From assembly GCA_017436525.1 (NCBI GenBank), contig JAFSCX010000058.1:1-48451 (forward strand): 48,451 nucleotides of DNA. The letters run 5' to 3'. Source of the stretch: Clostridia bacterium. GTDB taxonomy: Bacteria > Bacillota > Clostridia > Oscillospirales > QAKW01. Made by a program: the position numbers and the translations under genes. Below, piece by piece: positions 1-7,679 of the stretch (its first letter is position 1; the number at the start of each line of letters is the position of its first letter). Under the pieces are notes generated by a model. It was given only the letters and a program-made list of their open reading frames with translations. It had not been told where the DNA came from and ran no database searches.

Positions 1-1
1 A

Positions 2-3000
2 GCTACGATTGAGAGCGGCGCCACGCTGAATATCAATAATGCTGTATTGCTGAAAAATAAATTTACTTCCGCTCAGTTGAATGCTGCATTGATCTGCCAT
101 AACGATCGTGGCAATGTGAATGTCAACGGCATGGTCCTCAAAGATAATGAGTTCTATACTACTGCTTCCGGCACATTAGCAAAGCAGATGTTTGCAACCC
201 GTGCTCCTTCTGATACTACCGGTAAGTGTGTTTTGAACAATGTATATTGCGACGATACAGAAGTTACCAGAGATCTTCAAGATGTCAGTGGTTTGACTGC
301 CAAGATTGGCGATAGCTATATGGCCTCCGGTGAGGCGGCGGCTGCTGCCAACGTGGCAGGGGAGGATTCCATCTTCTTCTATACCACCGAGGATGGTGTA
401 GAGCTTGGCACTGAGGCCAATGCTACTCGCAGAGTCAGCTATCAGGTTGACGGCCGTGAGGTTGCTCATGCTTATGCAAACGGCGGTGATCAAATCACCC
501 TGAGCTATACCGCTCCTTATGCAACCACCCTTAGCGCCGGTGTAGGCGACTTAGACGGCAATGTCCTGACCCTGCCTACCGAAGGCTACATGATCGTTCC
601 TGTTGCGGTAACACCGACCGAAAGCGCAATGCAGACCGTTTATGGTTATCAAGGGGTTAAGGAAATCTCCTCTGAAGTTACTTCCGGCGATTATACGATT
701 GCCAATGCAGAAGAGTGGATGTATGTCTACAATAATAAGGCAAACTTCAATAATCTTGATGTAACGCTCCATTTGGTCGGCGATATCGATCTCTCTGAGA
801 GCGTGGCCAATAGTTTTGGTGGATTTATAGACACTCAGTTTAGCGTGGATGGTCATGATCATACCATCAAAAACTGGGGAACGAGCAATGCACCGAAGAG
901 TGCAAACGGCCTTTTCCGCGGAGCGATCGCCAATTATGGTGGAACCGGCGGAAAAATGATGAAGAGCCTGAAGAACTTCAATGTAGAAAATGTGTATCTA
1001 AACGGTACGCAGCGCGGTAGCGCAATCGTATGTGGATTTAGTGCAAACAACGCCGGATTTGCTGTCCCGTCTACATTCCTGATGCAAAACGTTCATGTAA
1101 AGGATTGCTCTTTGACTACTACCACTGCCGATGATCATGCAATCTTGTTGGCAAGATACAGTTGCGATGGAGCATCACCGGTTGCCACAATTACCGAGTG
1201 CTCGATCATTGATACAACGATGAACGCAAACGGAGATCATAGCGGGGCCATCTTCGGGAAAGCACCGAATAGCGCAAGTAACTGCACGGTTTATATCCAT
1301 GGCAACTATTTGCGCAATGTAACCGTCAACAACAAAACATCTGCGGCAGGCCTGCTGATGGGAACTGTTGAATATGGTAAGGCTCACATATATAATAATG
1401 CGGTCATTGATAGTACCATTAACGCCGCCTCCGGAGCGGAAGCAAACCTTGCCGTATGTTCTAAATCTGGTGAGATGCGGCTTAAATACAACCTTTTTGC
1501 CGGAAATACAGTCAATTCAGACACCGGCACCTATTTGGTTGGAACCACCGGGACTGCAGCAACTGCTACCAATTGTAATCATACTAATATTATTGATGAC
1601 TCCAAATTGGGCAATAATTATGCAACCGGAAATACCTATGGCTGCGTGAAGGGTGCAACAGGCTCCCATGTTACGGTTTACACTGCCGAAGAAATGGCCA
1701 ATGGGGTCGCTGCTTACACCAATAATACCTATAATTCTGATGCGGATAACAACGCGTTGATGGCAAATAGAACGGTTTATTGGACCAATGATGCCGAGGG
1801 CTGGATCATCCCTGCCGATGGCAATCAGACCAGAAAGGTTACCTTTACCGTAGTGGATGAGGAGGGCACTCCTTCCACCTCGCAGGTATATACCTACTAT
1901 ACTGACTATACCAAGAAGTTGATCCCTGCGTTTGATGAGCATCTTTATGAGAACTATACCTGGACCGACGGAACAGGCGAAAAGTATACATTGGATAAAG
2001 AATTCACCTCCGATGTTGCTTATACCGCAGTCGGCTTGGTATTGGATGAGCTGCAGGCAGCCCTCAACTACTTCACACGCAAAGATCTTGAAAAATACTT
2101 TGTAGATGGTAGCGAGATCAACGGTATCATCTCCGATGTAAACGGAAAGATCTCTACCAATGAATATCAGGATAAGGAAAATGCGGTCCCCGGTGTGGGT
2201 GCGGCTGCTCTTGCGAAGGATATCGCAGTTCTCAAAGCCCGCCAGGGCACCTATCAGACCCCCAATGGGGATTACAGCAACGTTCCTACGGTTGCCATGG
2301 TCGATCTCTATGCAGATTCGCCCAACTATACCATCAATAGCGTGGAAGAGCTGCTGATCGCAAAGACCAACGAAGCGAAGTATCCCAAGGGCTCTACCTT
2401 GAACCTGATGAAAGATCTGGATCTGGAAGAGACGAATACCTTCCCGGGATTTGTCCGTCCGCGCTTCGATTTCGACGGTCATAACCATACCATCTCCAAC
2501 TGGACCTATGATGGTGGAACTACCTATGGCATTGCATTTATCTCCAGAGGTGAGAACAATAATATCAAGAATCTCACTTTTGATGGTGTCAATCTGACCG
2601 GTGGTCGTCATAGCGCGGTTGTCTTCGGAAGCCACAACAACGATAAGAGCGATTATGGCTATAAGACCGATAGTGCTACTTATATCACCGGCGTATTGAC
2701 CATTGAAAATGTCCATGTCAAGAACGCGGTCGTTAACACTGCAGATGAGCAGGTCGCTATCTTCCTTGCAAATACCCAGAGCGGAAGATCGGGCCATGTC
2801 ATCAATAACTGCTCGATCGAGAATAGTACCATCAATTCCGGCGGCGCAGCGAACGTATCCGGCTTTGTGGCTCGCTTGTCGGGCGGTGTGAATGTAACCA
2901 TTACCAACTGCTACATGAAGGGCTTTAGCATCCCCAATGGCGGAGCGAATACCTCCCTCTTTGTCGGTCAGCCCAGTTCCAGCTTTGCATATAATATTCA

Positions 3001-4039
3001 AAATGTGGCGGCCTACGATTGTACCATCAAGGGCACCGGTGATATCTATCTTTTCGGCGCGCGTAATATGGTTGACGGGTCAGCTCACAGCGGTTCTAAT
3101 GTGACCTTGAAAAATATCATCCTCTATAATATTGATGCAACCACGACAACAGCGGATAAAAATGTCTATATCTCTTCCGGTAACTTGGATTGGTATGTTT
3201 TGAAATCAACCGGCGTGGGAAATGAAATCAATATTTATATGAATGAGACTACCCGCGAGCATCTCCATGCAGACTATCCTCTCTATCATAAACATGATAG
3301 TGAGACTCCTGATCAGAATGTCAAAGCGCCCACTGTTTTGCCCGATGCAGAGTTTACCAACGGTGCTGCTGCTTGGAAGGCTAATAAGGTGTTGGCAGCG
3401 GATTACTGGTTGGTGGATAGCGACTTTACCTCTGCTGATTATCCCACCATGTTTGCGGCTGATGGCCTCGGTGCTCCGCGCCAGATCACTCTGACCGAGA
3501 ACCGCACGGAGACTGCCAATACCACTACCCACTATACCAACGGTGCAGGCGAGATGCCTGTTGATGGCCAGACCATTATGGGCAATAATTATTGGTATGC
3601 CGATGGCGATGCTACCCCGTATACCCAGTCCATGAGCTTCGACGCCGATAAGGCCCTCACGTTGGAGGAAATTGTCAGCGTGAGTGTGGCTTGGGAAGCC
3701 ATTGAGTTCGTCTATAACTACGGCGAATGGGATGAGGATAATTTGAAGTGGAACAGTTATTGGAGTCTGAAAAATGAAAATTCCAACCTCATCAGCCTTA
3801 CCAATAATGGTACAATCTTTGTAACCGCTACCATCGGCTATACAGCCATAGACAACGGTATCGCCGGTTCCTTTACCGACGGTGAAGGCAACGCTGCCGA
3901 TACCTCTGCGATTCCCATGAATGCAGATGGCGGCGCAGCAAACCATAATTACCAATTCAATATCTCCGGCGAGCCCGAGGGAGAAAAGACCGGGAAACCA
4001 ACCATCGGTACCTTGAAGGTAACCTTGGCAACTCCCTGA
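2..4039 (+). CDS. Giant beta-helix surface protein, C-terminal part (5' end outside window)
   Basis: The reading frame is open from base 2, so the start lies to the left and at least 1345 residues are seen. Two long related modules are visible, about 688-1650 and 2324-3260. Each opens with a hydrophobic strand and the motif DGH(D/N)HTI(K/S)NW (near 848 and 2474), followed by many short N-rich strands, as in right-handed beta-helix or GLUG-type adhesins. A segment near 1840-2035 resembles an InlB/Flg_new-type repeat. The last 121 residues (3674-4036) form a module with W-x4-F-x-Y, W-x6-W and a TN...V.A..Y strand that recurs in the secreted protein at 4724. There is no sortase or transmembrane anchor, so attachment probably goes through that module or a partner. 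The role is inferred to be adhesion or surface-fibre tip; the ligand is unknown. Confidence 0.75.
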   Translation, partial: ATIESGATLNINNAVLLKNKFTSAQLNAALICHNDRGNVNVNGMVLKDNEFYTTASGTLAKQMFATRAPSDTTGKCVLNNVYCDDTEVTRDLQDVSGLTAKIGDSYMASGEAAAAANVAGEDSIFFYTTEDGVELGTEANATRRVSYQVDGREVAHAYANGGDQITLSYTAPYATTLSAGVGDLDGNVLTLPTEGYMIVPVAVTPTESAMQTVYGYQGVKEISSEVTSGDYTIANAEEWMYVYNNKANFNNLDVTLHLVGDIDLSESVANSFGGFIDTQFSVDGHDHTIKNWGTSNAPKSANGLFRGAIANYGGTGGKMMKSLKNFNVENVYLNGTQRGSAIVCGFSANNAGFAVPSTFLMQNVHVKDCSLTTTTADDHAILLARYSCDGASPVATITECSIIDTTMNANGDHSGAIFGKAPNSASNCTVYIHGNYLRNVTVNNKTSAAGLLMGTVEYGKAHIYNNAVIDSTINAASGAEANLAVCSKSGEMRLKYNLFAGNTVNSDTGTYLVGTTGTAATATNCNHTNIIDDSKLGNNYATGNTYGCVKGATGSHVTVYTAEEMANGVAAYTNNTYNSDADNNALMANRTVYWTNDAEGWIIPADGNQTRKVTFTVVDEEGTPSTSQVYTYYTDYTKKLIPAFDEHLYENYTWTDGTGEKYTLDKEFTSDVAYTAVGLVLDELQAALNYFTRKDLEKYFVDGSEINGIISDVNGKISTNEYQDKENAVPGVGAAALAKDIAVLKARQGTYQTPNGDYSNVPTVAMVDLYADSPNYTINSVEELLIAKTNEAKYPKGSTLNLMKDLDLEETNTFPGFVRPRFDFDGHNHTISNWTYDGGTTYGIAFISRGENNNIKNLTFDGVNLTGGRHSAVVFGSHNNDKSDYGYKTDSATYITGVLTIENVHVKNAVVNTADEQVAIFLANTQSGRSGHVINNCSIENSTINSGGAANVSGFVARLSGGVNVTITNCYMKGFSIPNGGANTSLFVGQPSSSFAYNIQNVAAYDCTIKGTGDIYLFGARNMVDGSAHSGSNVTLKNIILYNIDATTTTADKNVYISSGNLDWYVLKSTGVGNEINIYMNETTREHLHADYPLYHKHDSETPDQNVKAPTVLPDAEFTNGAAAWKANKVLAADYWLVDSDFTSADYPTMFAADGLGAPRQITLTENRTETANTTTHYTNGAGEMPVDGQTIMGNNYWYADGDATPYTQSMSFDADKALTLEEIVSVSVAWEAIEFVYNYGEWDEDNLKWNSYWSLKNENSNLISLTNNGTIFVTATIGYTAIDNGIAGSFTDGEGNAADTSAIPMNADGGAANHNYQFNISGEPEGEKTGKPTIGTLKVTLATP

Positions 4040-4061
4040 GTAGGATGAAGGAGAATAAGAA

Positions 4062-4622
4062 ATGGCGAATATAGAGAATACCCATGTAAAGAAAAGTAAA
4101 AGAAAAGTAGCCACGCTGATTCTGATCATTACATTGATTTTGCTCTTAATCGGCAGCTGCTGCGTGTCCCTTTGGGCCATCTTCCTTCGGGATGATGTGC
4201 CCACTGTGGCACCCGATTATGCCCCCCCTGTCCTGGAGCCCAATGCGAAGCCTACGGATGAGCCGGAGGATACGCCTAAATATGAATCCGAAGAGGGCGG
4301 CGGCAAGGTAACCATTAGTTATGAGACGGATATGACCATTGATCTTTCCGATGGAAAGGTCTATTGGAAATATCAACATCCCAAAGCTTCCAATCAGGAT
4401 GTTATGGTCCAATTGATTATTCAGGACCGCCTGATCTTCAAATCCGGCTTGATTAAAGCGGGCAATGAGATCAAGGTCTTGGATCTCAATGGCGAGCAGG
4501 TCCAGATGGGAGTCGGCCACTATACCGGCAGGGTAGAGCTTTATTACTACCATCCCGAGACCGGTGAGCGCGCCGTATTAAGTACAGACCTGACCAATAT
4601 TACCATTAAGGTTCAGGAATAA
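4062..4622 (+). CDS. Membrane-anchored small surface-locus protein, paralogue of the 5463 gene
   Basis: The product has 186 residues. It starts 22 bp after the giant gene, with AAGGAG in front of the ATG, so it is very likely cotranscribed. It has a basic N-terminus, one membrane segment at about residues 17-40, a P/E-rich linker and a globular extracellular part (about 85-186). The globular part has the pattern SGLI-K-AG-x-x-IK, matched by SGLL-R-PG-x-x-LK in the product of the gene at 5463, so the two are paralogues. Similar small proteins occur beside surface-protein genes in other Clostridia, from my general knowledge, but I know no assigned function. A role in assembling or anchoring the neighbouring surface proteins is inference. 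Confidence 0.75.
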   Translation: MANIENTHVKKSKRKVATLILIITLILLLIGSCCVSLWAIFLRDDVPTVAPDYAPPVLEPNAKPTDEPEDTPKYESEEGGGKVTISYETDMTIDLSDGKVYWKYQHPKASNQDVMVQLIIQDRLIFKSGLIKAGNEIKVLDLNGEQVQMGVGHYTGRVELYYYHPETGERAVLSTDLTNITIKVQE

Positions 4623-4644
4623 TTCTTTTAGGTCTTTATCACCC

Positions 4645-4666
4645 GCCCCATGGCAAGGCATGGGGC
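4645..4666 (+). promoter_or_regulatory. Intergenic hairpin before the abundant secreted-protein gene
   Basis: An 8-bp perfect stem (GCCCCATG/CATGGGGC) has a 6-nt loop. It is followed by an A/T-rich stretch (4680-4707) and a strong ribosome site AAAGGAAA. There is no clean U-tract after the stem. It may be a partial terminator or an RNA-processing/stability element separating the 4062 and 4724 genes. Confidence 0.45.
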
Positions 4667-4723
4667 AGATGAAGAAGATAAATAATTTTTCAAAAAAATT
4701 TTTCTTGAAAGGAAATTACTACA

Positions 4724-5260
4724 ATGAAAAAGTTTATCGCTATTATCGCTGCTATCGCTATGATCGCTACCATGAGCGTATCCGTATTTGCTGCTGCTGA
4801 AATCGATGCTATCGGCGAAACCCTCGAAGGCACTGTTGTTGCCAACTATGAGGAGGCAGATGAGGGTGCTCGTGTTCCTGTAGTTGTTGTTGATGCTGCT
4901 TGGTCTGGCTTGACCTTTACCTACACTGTAGCAACTGAGGCATGGAACTCTACTGATCTGGTTTGGGAAGATTCTGAGGGTACTTGGGCTGGTGCTGCTT
5001 CCGTTGAAGTTACCAATCGCTCCTCTAAGGCTGTAAACGCTTCCGTATCCTATGAAGCTGGTGTAGTTGCTGCAGAGGATGTTACCTGTGATGAGGATGT
5101 TGACATTGCTGTTGGTACCGCTAGAGATGGCGAGACTCCTGCTGCTCCCATCACCAAGACCTTAAAGGTAACTGTTAAGGCTAACGCTGATGCTATCACT
5201 GAAACTCAAAACGGCGCTACCGCTGGTACTGTTAAACTGACCATCGCTGACGTTGCCTAA
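4724..5260 (+). CDS. Secreted small surface protein sharing the giant protein's C-terminal module
   Basis: The product has 178 residues, with a signal peptide of about 24 residues (cleavage near VFA-A) and a mature acidic, Ala/Val/Thr-rich chain. Residues 60-178 align with the last 121 residues of the giant protein. Shared features are W60-x4-F-x-Y67, W74-x6-W81, a collinear 15-residue strand (VTN...V.A.V.Y, 96-110) and a C-terminal GTVKLT strand. Codons are strongly biased to GCT, GTT and ACT compared with the flanking genes, which suggests high expression. It has no anchor of its own. The shared module suggests that it packs against or polymerises with the giant protein, as a major subunit would; that is inference. 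It is the best candidate for the main structural component of the locus. Confidence 0.75.
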   Translation: MKKFIAIIAAIAMIATMSVSVFAAAEIDAIGETLEGTVVANYEEADEGARVPVVVVDAAWSGLTFTYTVATEAWNSTDLVWEDSEGTWAGAASVEVTNRSSKAVNASVSYEAGVVAAEDVTCDEDVDIAVGTARDGETPAAPITKTLKVTVKANADAITETQNGATAGTVKLTIADVA

Positions 5261-5282
5261 GTTAAAATTTTAACTTAATTTC

Positions 5283-5320
5283 AGCCCTAAGGCTGCAAAA
5301 TAATTTTGCAGCCTTGGGCT
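5283..5320 (+). terminator. Long hairpin after the 4724 gene
   Basis: Arms 5283-5301 and 5303-5320 pair over 18 bp with one bulged base. This is a very stable stem lying 23 bases after the stop codon. No U-run follows, so it may protect the 3' end of an abundant mRNA rather than terminate transcription. Confidence 0.55.
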
Positions 5321-5340
5321 AAAGCAAACTAAATGAATCA

Positions 5341-5372
5341 GGACGGCGGCGCCCCTTGCATCGCCGCCGTCC
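5341..5372 (+). terminator. GC-rich hairpin, probable terminator
   Basis: An 11-bp perfect GC stem (5341-5351 with 5362-5372) and a 10-nt loop are followed by interrupted T-runs (5381-5395). It probably ends the transcript of the secreted-protein gene. Confidence 0.55.
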
Positions 5373-5396
5373 CGCAAAACCTTTTGATGATTTTTG

Positions 5397-5435
5397 AATC
5401 TTATAGAATAAAAATGCCGATCATTCTATAAGATT
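5397..5435. promoter_or_regulatory. 13-bp perfect inverted repeat upstream of the 5463 gene
   Basis: AATCTTATAGAAT (5397-5409) is repeated as its exact reverse complement at 5423-5435, with a 13-base spacer. It sits 27 bases ahead of the ATG at 5463. It is AT-rich and lacks a U-tract. It could be an operator or a leader hairpin controlling the 5463-5999 pair. Confidence 0.5.
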
Positions 5436-5462
5436 GAGCAATCATAGAGAAATGAGTAAAAT

Positions 5463-5975
5463 ATGAATTATAAGAAGAGAATTAAAAAGTGGATCAAAGA
5501 GCAGAAGCTGCTTGCAGCCTTAGGGGCGGCTTGCCTGGTTTCCTTGATTGCCATGGCAATCATCCTTGCTAATCCCAAGACGGTGCAGGCGCCCTTTGAA
5601 GCCCCTGCCTATGAGCAGAGCGCAGAAAAAGGGGAGCCGAAGGTGCCGGAGAACTTGGGCTGGAAGCTTCTCTACCAAGAGGGGATGCAATTTAAGGCAG
5701 GCGTCTGCGGGAATTTGAAATTGGAAGAAAAGGTTGCGCAGATTTATTTTACCAACCCTGCGGAAAATACCGTCTATATGAAGCTGCGGATCACCAATGA
5801 GAAGGGCGAGATTCTGGCCGAGAGCGGCTTGCTTCGCCCCGGTGAGTACCTCAAATCCATTGAATTTGCCAAGAAGCCCAAGGCAGGGCAGAAGATTAAC
5901 ATGAAGGTGATGACCTATGAGCCGGAAGATTTTACCAGCGCAGGGTCCATCAATCTTACGACCACCATTCAATAA
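5463..5975 (+). CDS. Membrane-anchored small surface-locus protein, paralogue of the 4062 gene
   Basis: The product has 170 residues. It has a strongly basic N-terminus, one membrane segment at about residues 17-36, an acidic P-rich linker, then an extracellular domain (about 65-170). The domain has FTNPAENTVYMKLRI, SGLLRPGEYLKS and a C-terminal strand ending LTTTIQ. The SGL(L/I)-basic-x-G-x-x-(L/I)K pattern is shared with the product of the gene at 4062. It is followed by the sortase-type protein after 23 bp, apparently as one operon. The function is not known. I have seen the NP..N...L.(I/V) type of domain in other clostridial surface clusters. Confidence 0.75.
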   Translation: MNYKKRIKKWIKEQKLLAALGAACLVSLIAMAIILANPKTVQAPFEAPAYEQSAEKGEPKVPENLGWKLLYQEGMQFKAGVCGNLKLEEKVAQIYFTNPAENTVYMKLRITNEKGEILAESGLLRPGEYLKSIEFAKKPKAGQKINMKVMTYEPEDFTSAGSINLTTTIQ

Positions 5976-5998
5976 ATATTGATTTATAGGAGGCAAAT

Positions 5999-6766
5999 AT
6001 GAAAAAAATATTATCCTCGGCTATGATCTTGATGATGATTCTTTGCTGCGCAACCCCTTGCTTTGCGGCAAAAGACACCCTCAATAATGAGAAGCTTTCC
6101 GCATCTATGAATGTGGAGGCGAAATATATCCGCCTTTATACAGAAGAGGAAGGCTATACCACCATTAAAGGGGAGGATGGCAAATTTTCCGAGACCACCG
6201 ATAGCGGCCTGAAGGTCGAGCTGGAGGCAGAGGAGGAGAAGCTTTCTCTGATCGTCCATGAGGTTACCGCCGAGGATCGCGAGGCGGCAAAGTGGTTCCA
6301 GATGCATTTTCTGGGCGCCGAGAACATTGCCCCCTTGGAATTCTTTATGGCAGATGAGAACGGAGCGCGCCATGAATTAAAGGCGGGGACCGAGATTACC
6401 CTGACGGGCCTGAAGGAAGGGCAGTATGTGGTACGGATGTCCTCGGATGGCCATAAGGATCGGATTCCCGAGGCGGTCGTAAATGGGTCGATTACCTTTA
6501 AGACGGCGGAGAGCGGCCACTACTATGTCGTCGTAACGCCGAAGGCCGGCGGCAGCGGCGAGGGCGAGAGCGAGCCCCAAAAGCCCGAAACCGAGAAACC
6601 TGAGACCGAAAAGCCTGAAACCGATAAACCCGACACCGAGAAGCCCGGCAATACCACCGGCGAGCCGGATACGGGAGACCATAGCCATCTTTGGCTCTGG
6701 ATTGGTTTGATGGGCGTAAGCTTCGCAGGAATGATCGTGGTTGGGAGAAAGATGAAGAAAGCATAA
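5999..6766 (+). CDS. Cell-wall protein with sortase-type anchor
   Basis: The product has 255 residues. A strong ribosome site TAGGAGG lies 6 bases before the ATG. A signal peptide (1-23, ending CFA-A) precedes an extracellular domain of about 160 residues and a P-E-T-K repeat stalk (about 191-218). The C-terminus is a cell-wall sorting signal: EPDTG at 222-226, hydrophobic 231-248, and a basic tail RKMKKA. The motif is a variant of LPxTG of the PxTGD kind common in Clostridia. No sortase gene lies in the window, so it must act in trans. In this locus it is the only part likely to be covalently fixed to peptidoglycan, so it may be the wall base for the secreted module proteins. Confidence 0.8.
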   Translation: MKKILSSAMILMMILCCATPCFAAKDTLNNEKLSASMNVEAKYIRLYTEEEGYTTIKGEDGKFSETTDSGLKVELEAEEEKLSLIVHEVTAEDREAAKWFQMHFLGAENIAPLEFFMADENGARHELKAGTEITLTGLKEGQYVVRMSSDGHKDRIPEAVVNGSITFKTAESGHYYVVVTPKAGGSGEGESEPQKPETEKPETEKPETDKPDTEKPGNTTGEPDTGDHSHLWLWIGLMGVSFAGMIVVGRKMKKA

Positions 6767-6773
6767 AGACGAT

Positions 6774-6813
6774 TGCCGAGGTTCTTCAAAGGAAGAACCT
6801 CGGCAGTGTTATT
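6774..6813 (+). terminator. Terminator of the surface locus
   Basis: A perfect 14-bp stem (6774-6787 with 6792-6805) and a 4-nt loop AAAG are followed by a T-rich tail. The tail's first nine bases also form the first 9-mer linker of the hairpin array that follows. Confidence 0.7.
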
Positions 6814-6957
6814 TTTGCCTCGTTGAGGCAAAAGTGATATTGCGCCGTCGGCGCAGTGATATTCTTTTGGAATACCTCGCCATCGGCGAGATATTTCCAA
6901 AAGAGTGTTATTGCCCTTCGGGCAGTTGAAGGAAAAAACTCGCTTACGCGAGTTTTT
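6805..6957 (+). repeat. Hairpin array A: tandem small stem-loops joined by AGTG(A/T)TATT
   Basis: Four copies of a 9-mer linker lie at 6805, 6833, 6855 and 6904, all in + orientation. They separate unrelated hairpins: 6813-6833 (9-bp stem), 6841-6855 (7 bp), 6864-6903 (a 9-bp outer stem with a smaller hairpin nested inside) and 6912-6924 (5 bp). A 10-bp stem with T-tail (6934-6957) ends the array. Stems differ in sequence while the linker is constant. The outer A and T of the linker usually join the flanking stem. The same linker occurs in three further arrays in this window. Confidence 0.75.
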
Positions 6958-6997
6958 ATTGAAAGGCTATTTTCTGCCTTGCTTCGAGGTGAGATGG

Positions 6998-7026
6998 TTG
7001 AAAATCAAATCGGCTTATTGTATAAT
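6998..7026 (+). promoter_or_regulatory. Sigma-A promoter for the four-helix-bundle gene
   Basis: TTGAAA (6998-7003), a 17-base spacer and TATAAT (7021-7026) lie 18 bases before the ATG. The mRNA would be almost leaderless, with GAGGTG as ribosome site. Confidence 0.75.
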
Positions 7027-7044
7027 AGTGATCGAGGTGATTAT

Positions 7045-7395
7045 ATGGCTGATAGTATCATGAGAGATATGGCAAAGCGTTTTGCCAAAGATATGATCTT
7101 TACCTGCCGCGATATGAAAAAGGAGCAGAGAGAGCCGGCATTGATCAATCAAATTCTTCGCTCCGCTACTTCCATCGGCGCTAATATACATGAAGCGCAA
7201 TATGCGCAAGGGGAAAAAGATTTCATCTCTAAACTTGAGATCGCGCAAAAGGAATGTTATGAGACCGAATATTGGCTGGAATTATTGGTAGAAACAAACT
7301 GTATTTCAGAAGAAAAATATAAAGAGTTAAGAAATGATTGCGGAGTCATTCGCAGGATGCTGATCTCCTCTCTAAAGACCATAAAATCTAAATGA
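7045..7395 (+). CDS. Four-helix-bundle protein (23S rRNA intervening-sequence protein family)
   Basis: The product has 116 residues. The ATG at 7045 is chosen because it follows a perfect promoter and a GAGGTG site. The chain is almost all helical and carries the family pattern: F.(K/R)D at the start, NQILRSATSIGANIHEA(Q/E) near residues 35-51, then KLEIAQKECYETEYWLELL and a final helix with the RRMLISSLKTIK tail. The family includes the proteins encoded inside bacterial 23S rRNA intervening sequences and is related to Avd of diversity-generating retroelements. The members are basic pentamers thought to bind nucleic acid. Here the gene stands alone, with no reverse transcriptase or rRNA nearby, and is flanked on both sides by hairpin arrays. 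That placement suggests an RNA- or DNA-hairpin partner, which is inference. Confidence 0.85.
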   Translation: MADSIMRDMAKRFAKDMIFTCRDMKKEQREPALINQILRSATSIGANIHEAQYAQGEKDFISKLEIAQKECYETEYWLELLVETNCISEEKYKELRNDCGVIRRMLISSLKTIKSK

Positions 7396-7584
7396 AAACT
7401 CGCCGCGCAAGTAGGCGAGTTTTTTCCTTTACTTTTGCCGCAAGGCAAAAATACCACTGACCGCTTGCGGTCAATATCACTGCCCGAAGGGCAATATCAC
7501 TTTTGCCCGACGGGCAAAAATAACACTAAAAAGGGATGTAAAAGCTACTGCTTTTTACATCCCTTTTGCTCATATTTCTTTTCC
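7395..7584. repeat. Hairpin array B, copy 1 of a 190-bp direct repeat
   Basis: The sequence is the same as 7680-7869 except for two adjacent bases (7509-7510 against 7794-7795) in the loop of one hairpin. It contains an imperfect stem (about 7396-7425), then hairpins joined by linkers at 7450, 7473, 7493 and 7519. The linkers read AATA(C/T/A)CACT, which is the reverse complement of the array A linker. A long terminator-like stem with arms of about 15 bp (about 7527-7567) closes the array. Its first base is the last base of the stop codon of the four-helix-bundle gene. Confidence 0.85.
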
Positions 7585-7679
7585 GTACACATAGAACCAT
7601 CCTCGGTGCGAAGTTCAGTATGTTGATTTAATTTTTAACCATCCTTTCTAAAATTTTGGCAGAAAATCTCATTTCAATA
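7585..7679. other. 95-bp unique spacer between the two direct repeats
   Basis: I see no gene, promoter or hairpin of note. It separates the two 190-bp copies. Confidence 0.5.

Noticed and set aside
1517..3001. Long open frame on the minus strand (494 codons)
   Set aside because: It is antisense to the giant gene, has no ribosome site and its product is low-complexity. The plus-strand frame carries clear domains.
5999..6766. Sortase gene as part of the surface locus
   Set aside because: No sortase signature such as TLxTC was found in any frame of the window, so it must be encoded elsewhere.
7045..7395. Diversity-generating retroelement, because of the Avd-like protein
   Set aside because: No reverse transcriptase, template repeat or variable repeat is found in the flanking sequence.
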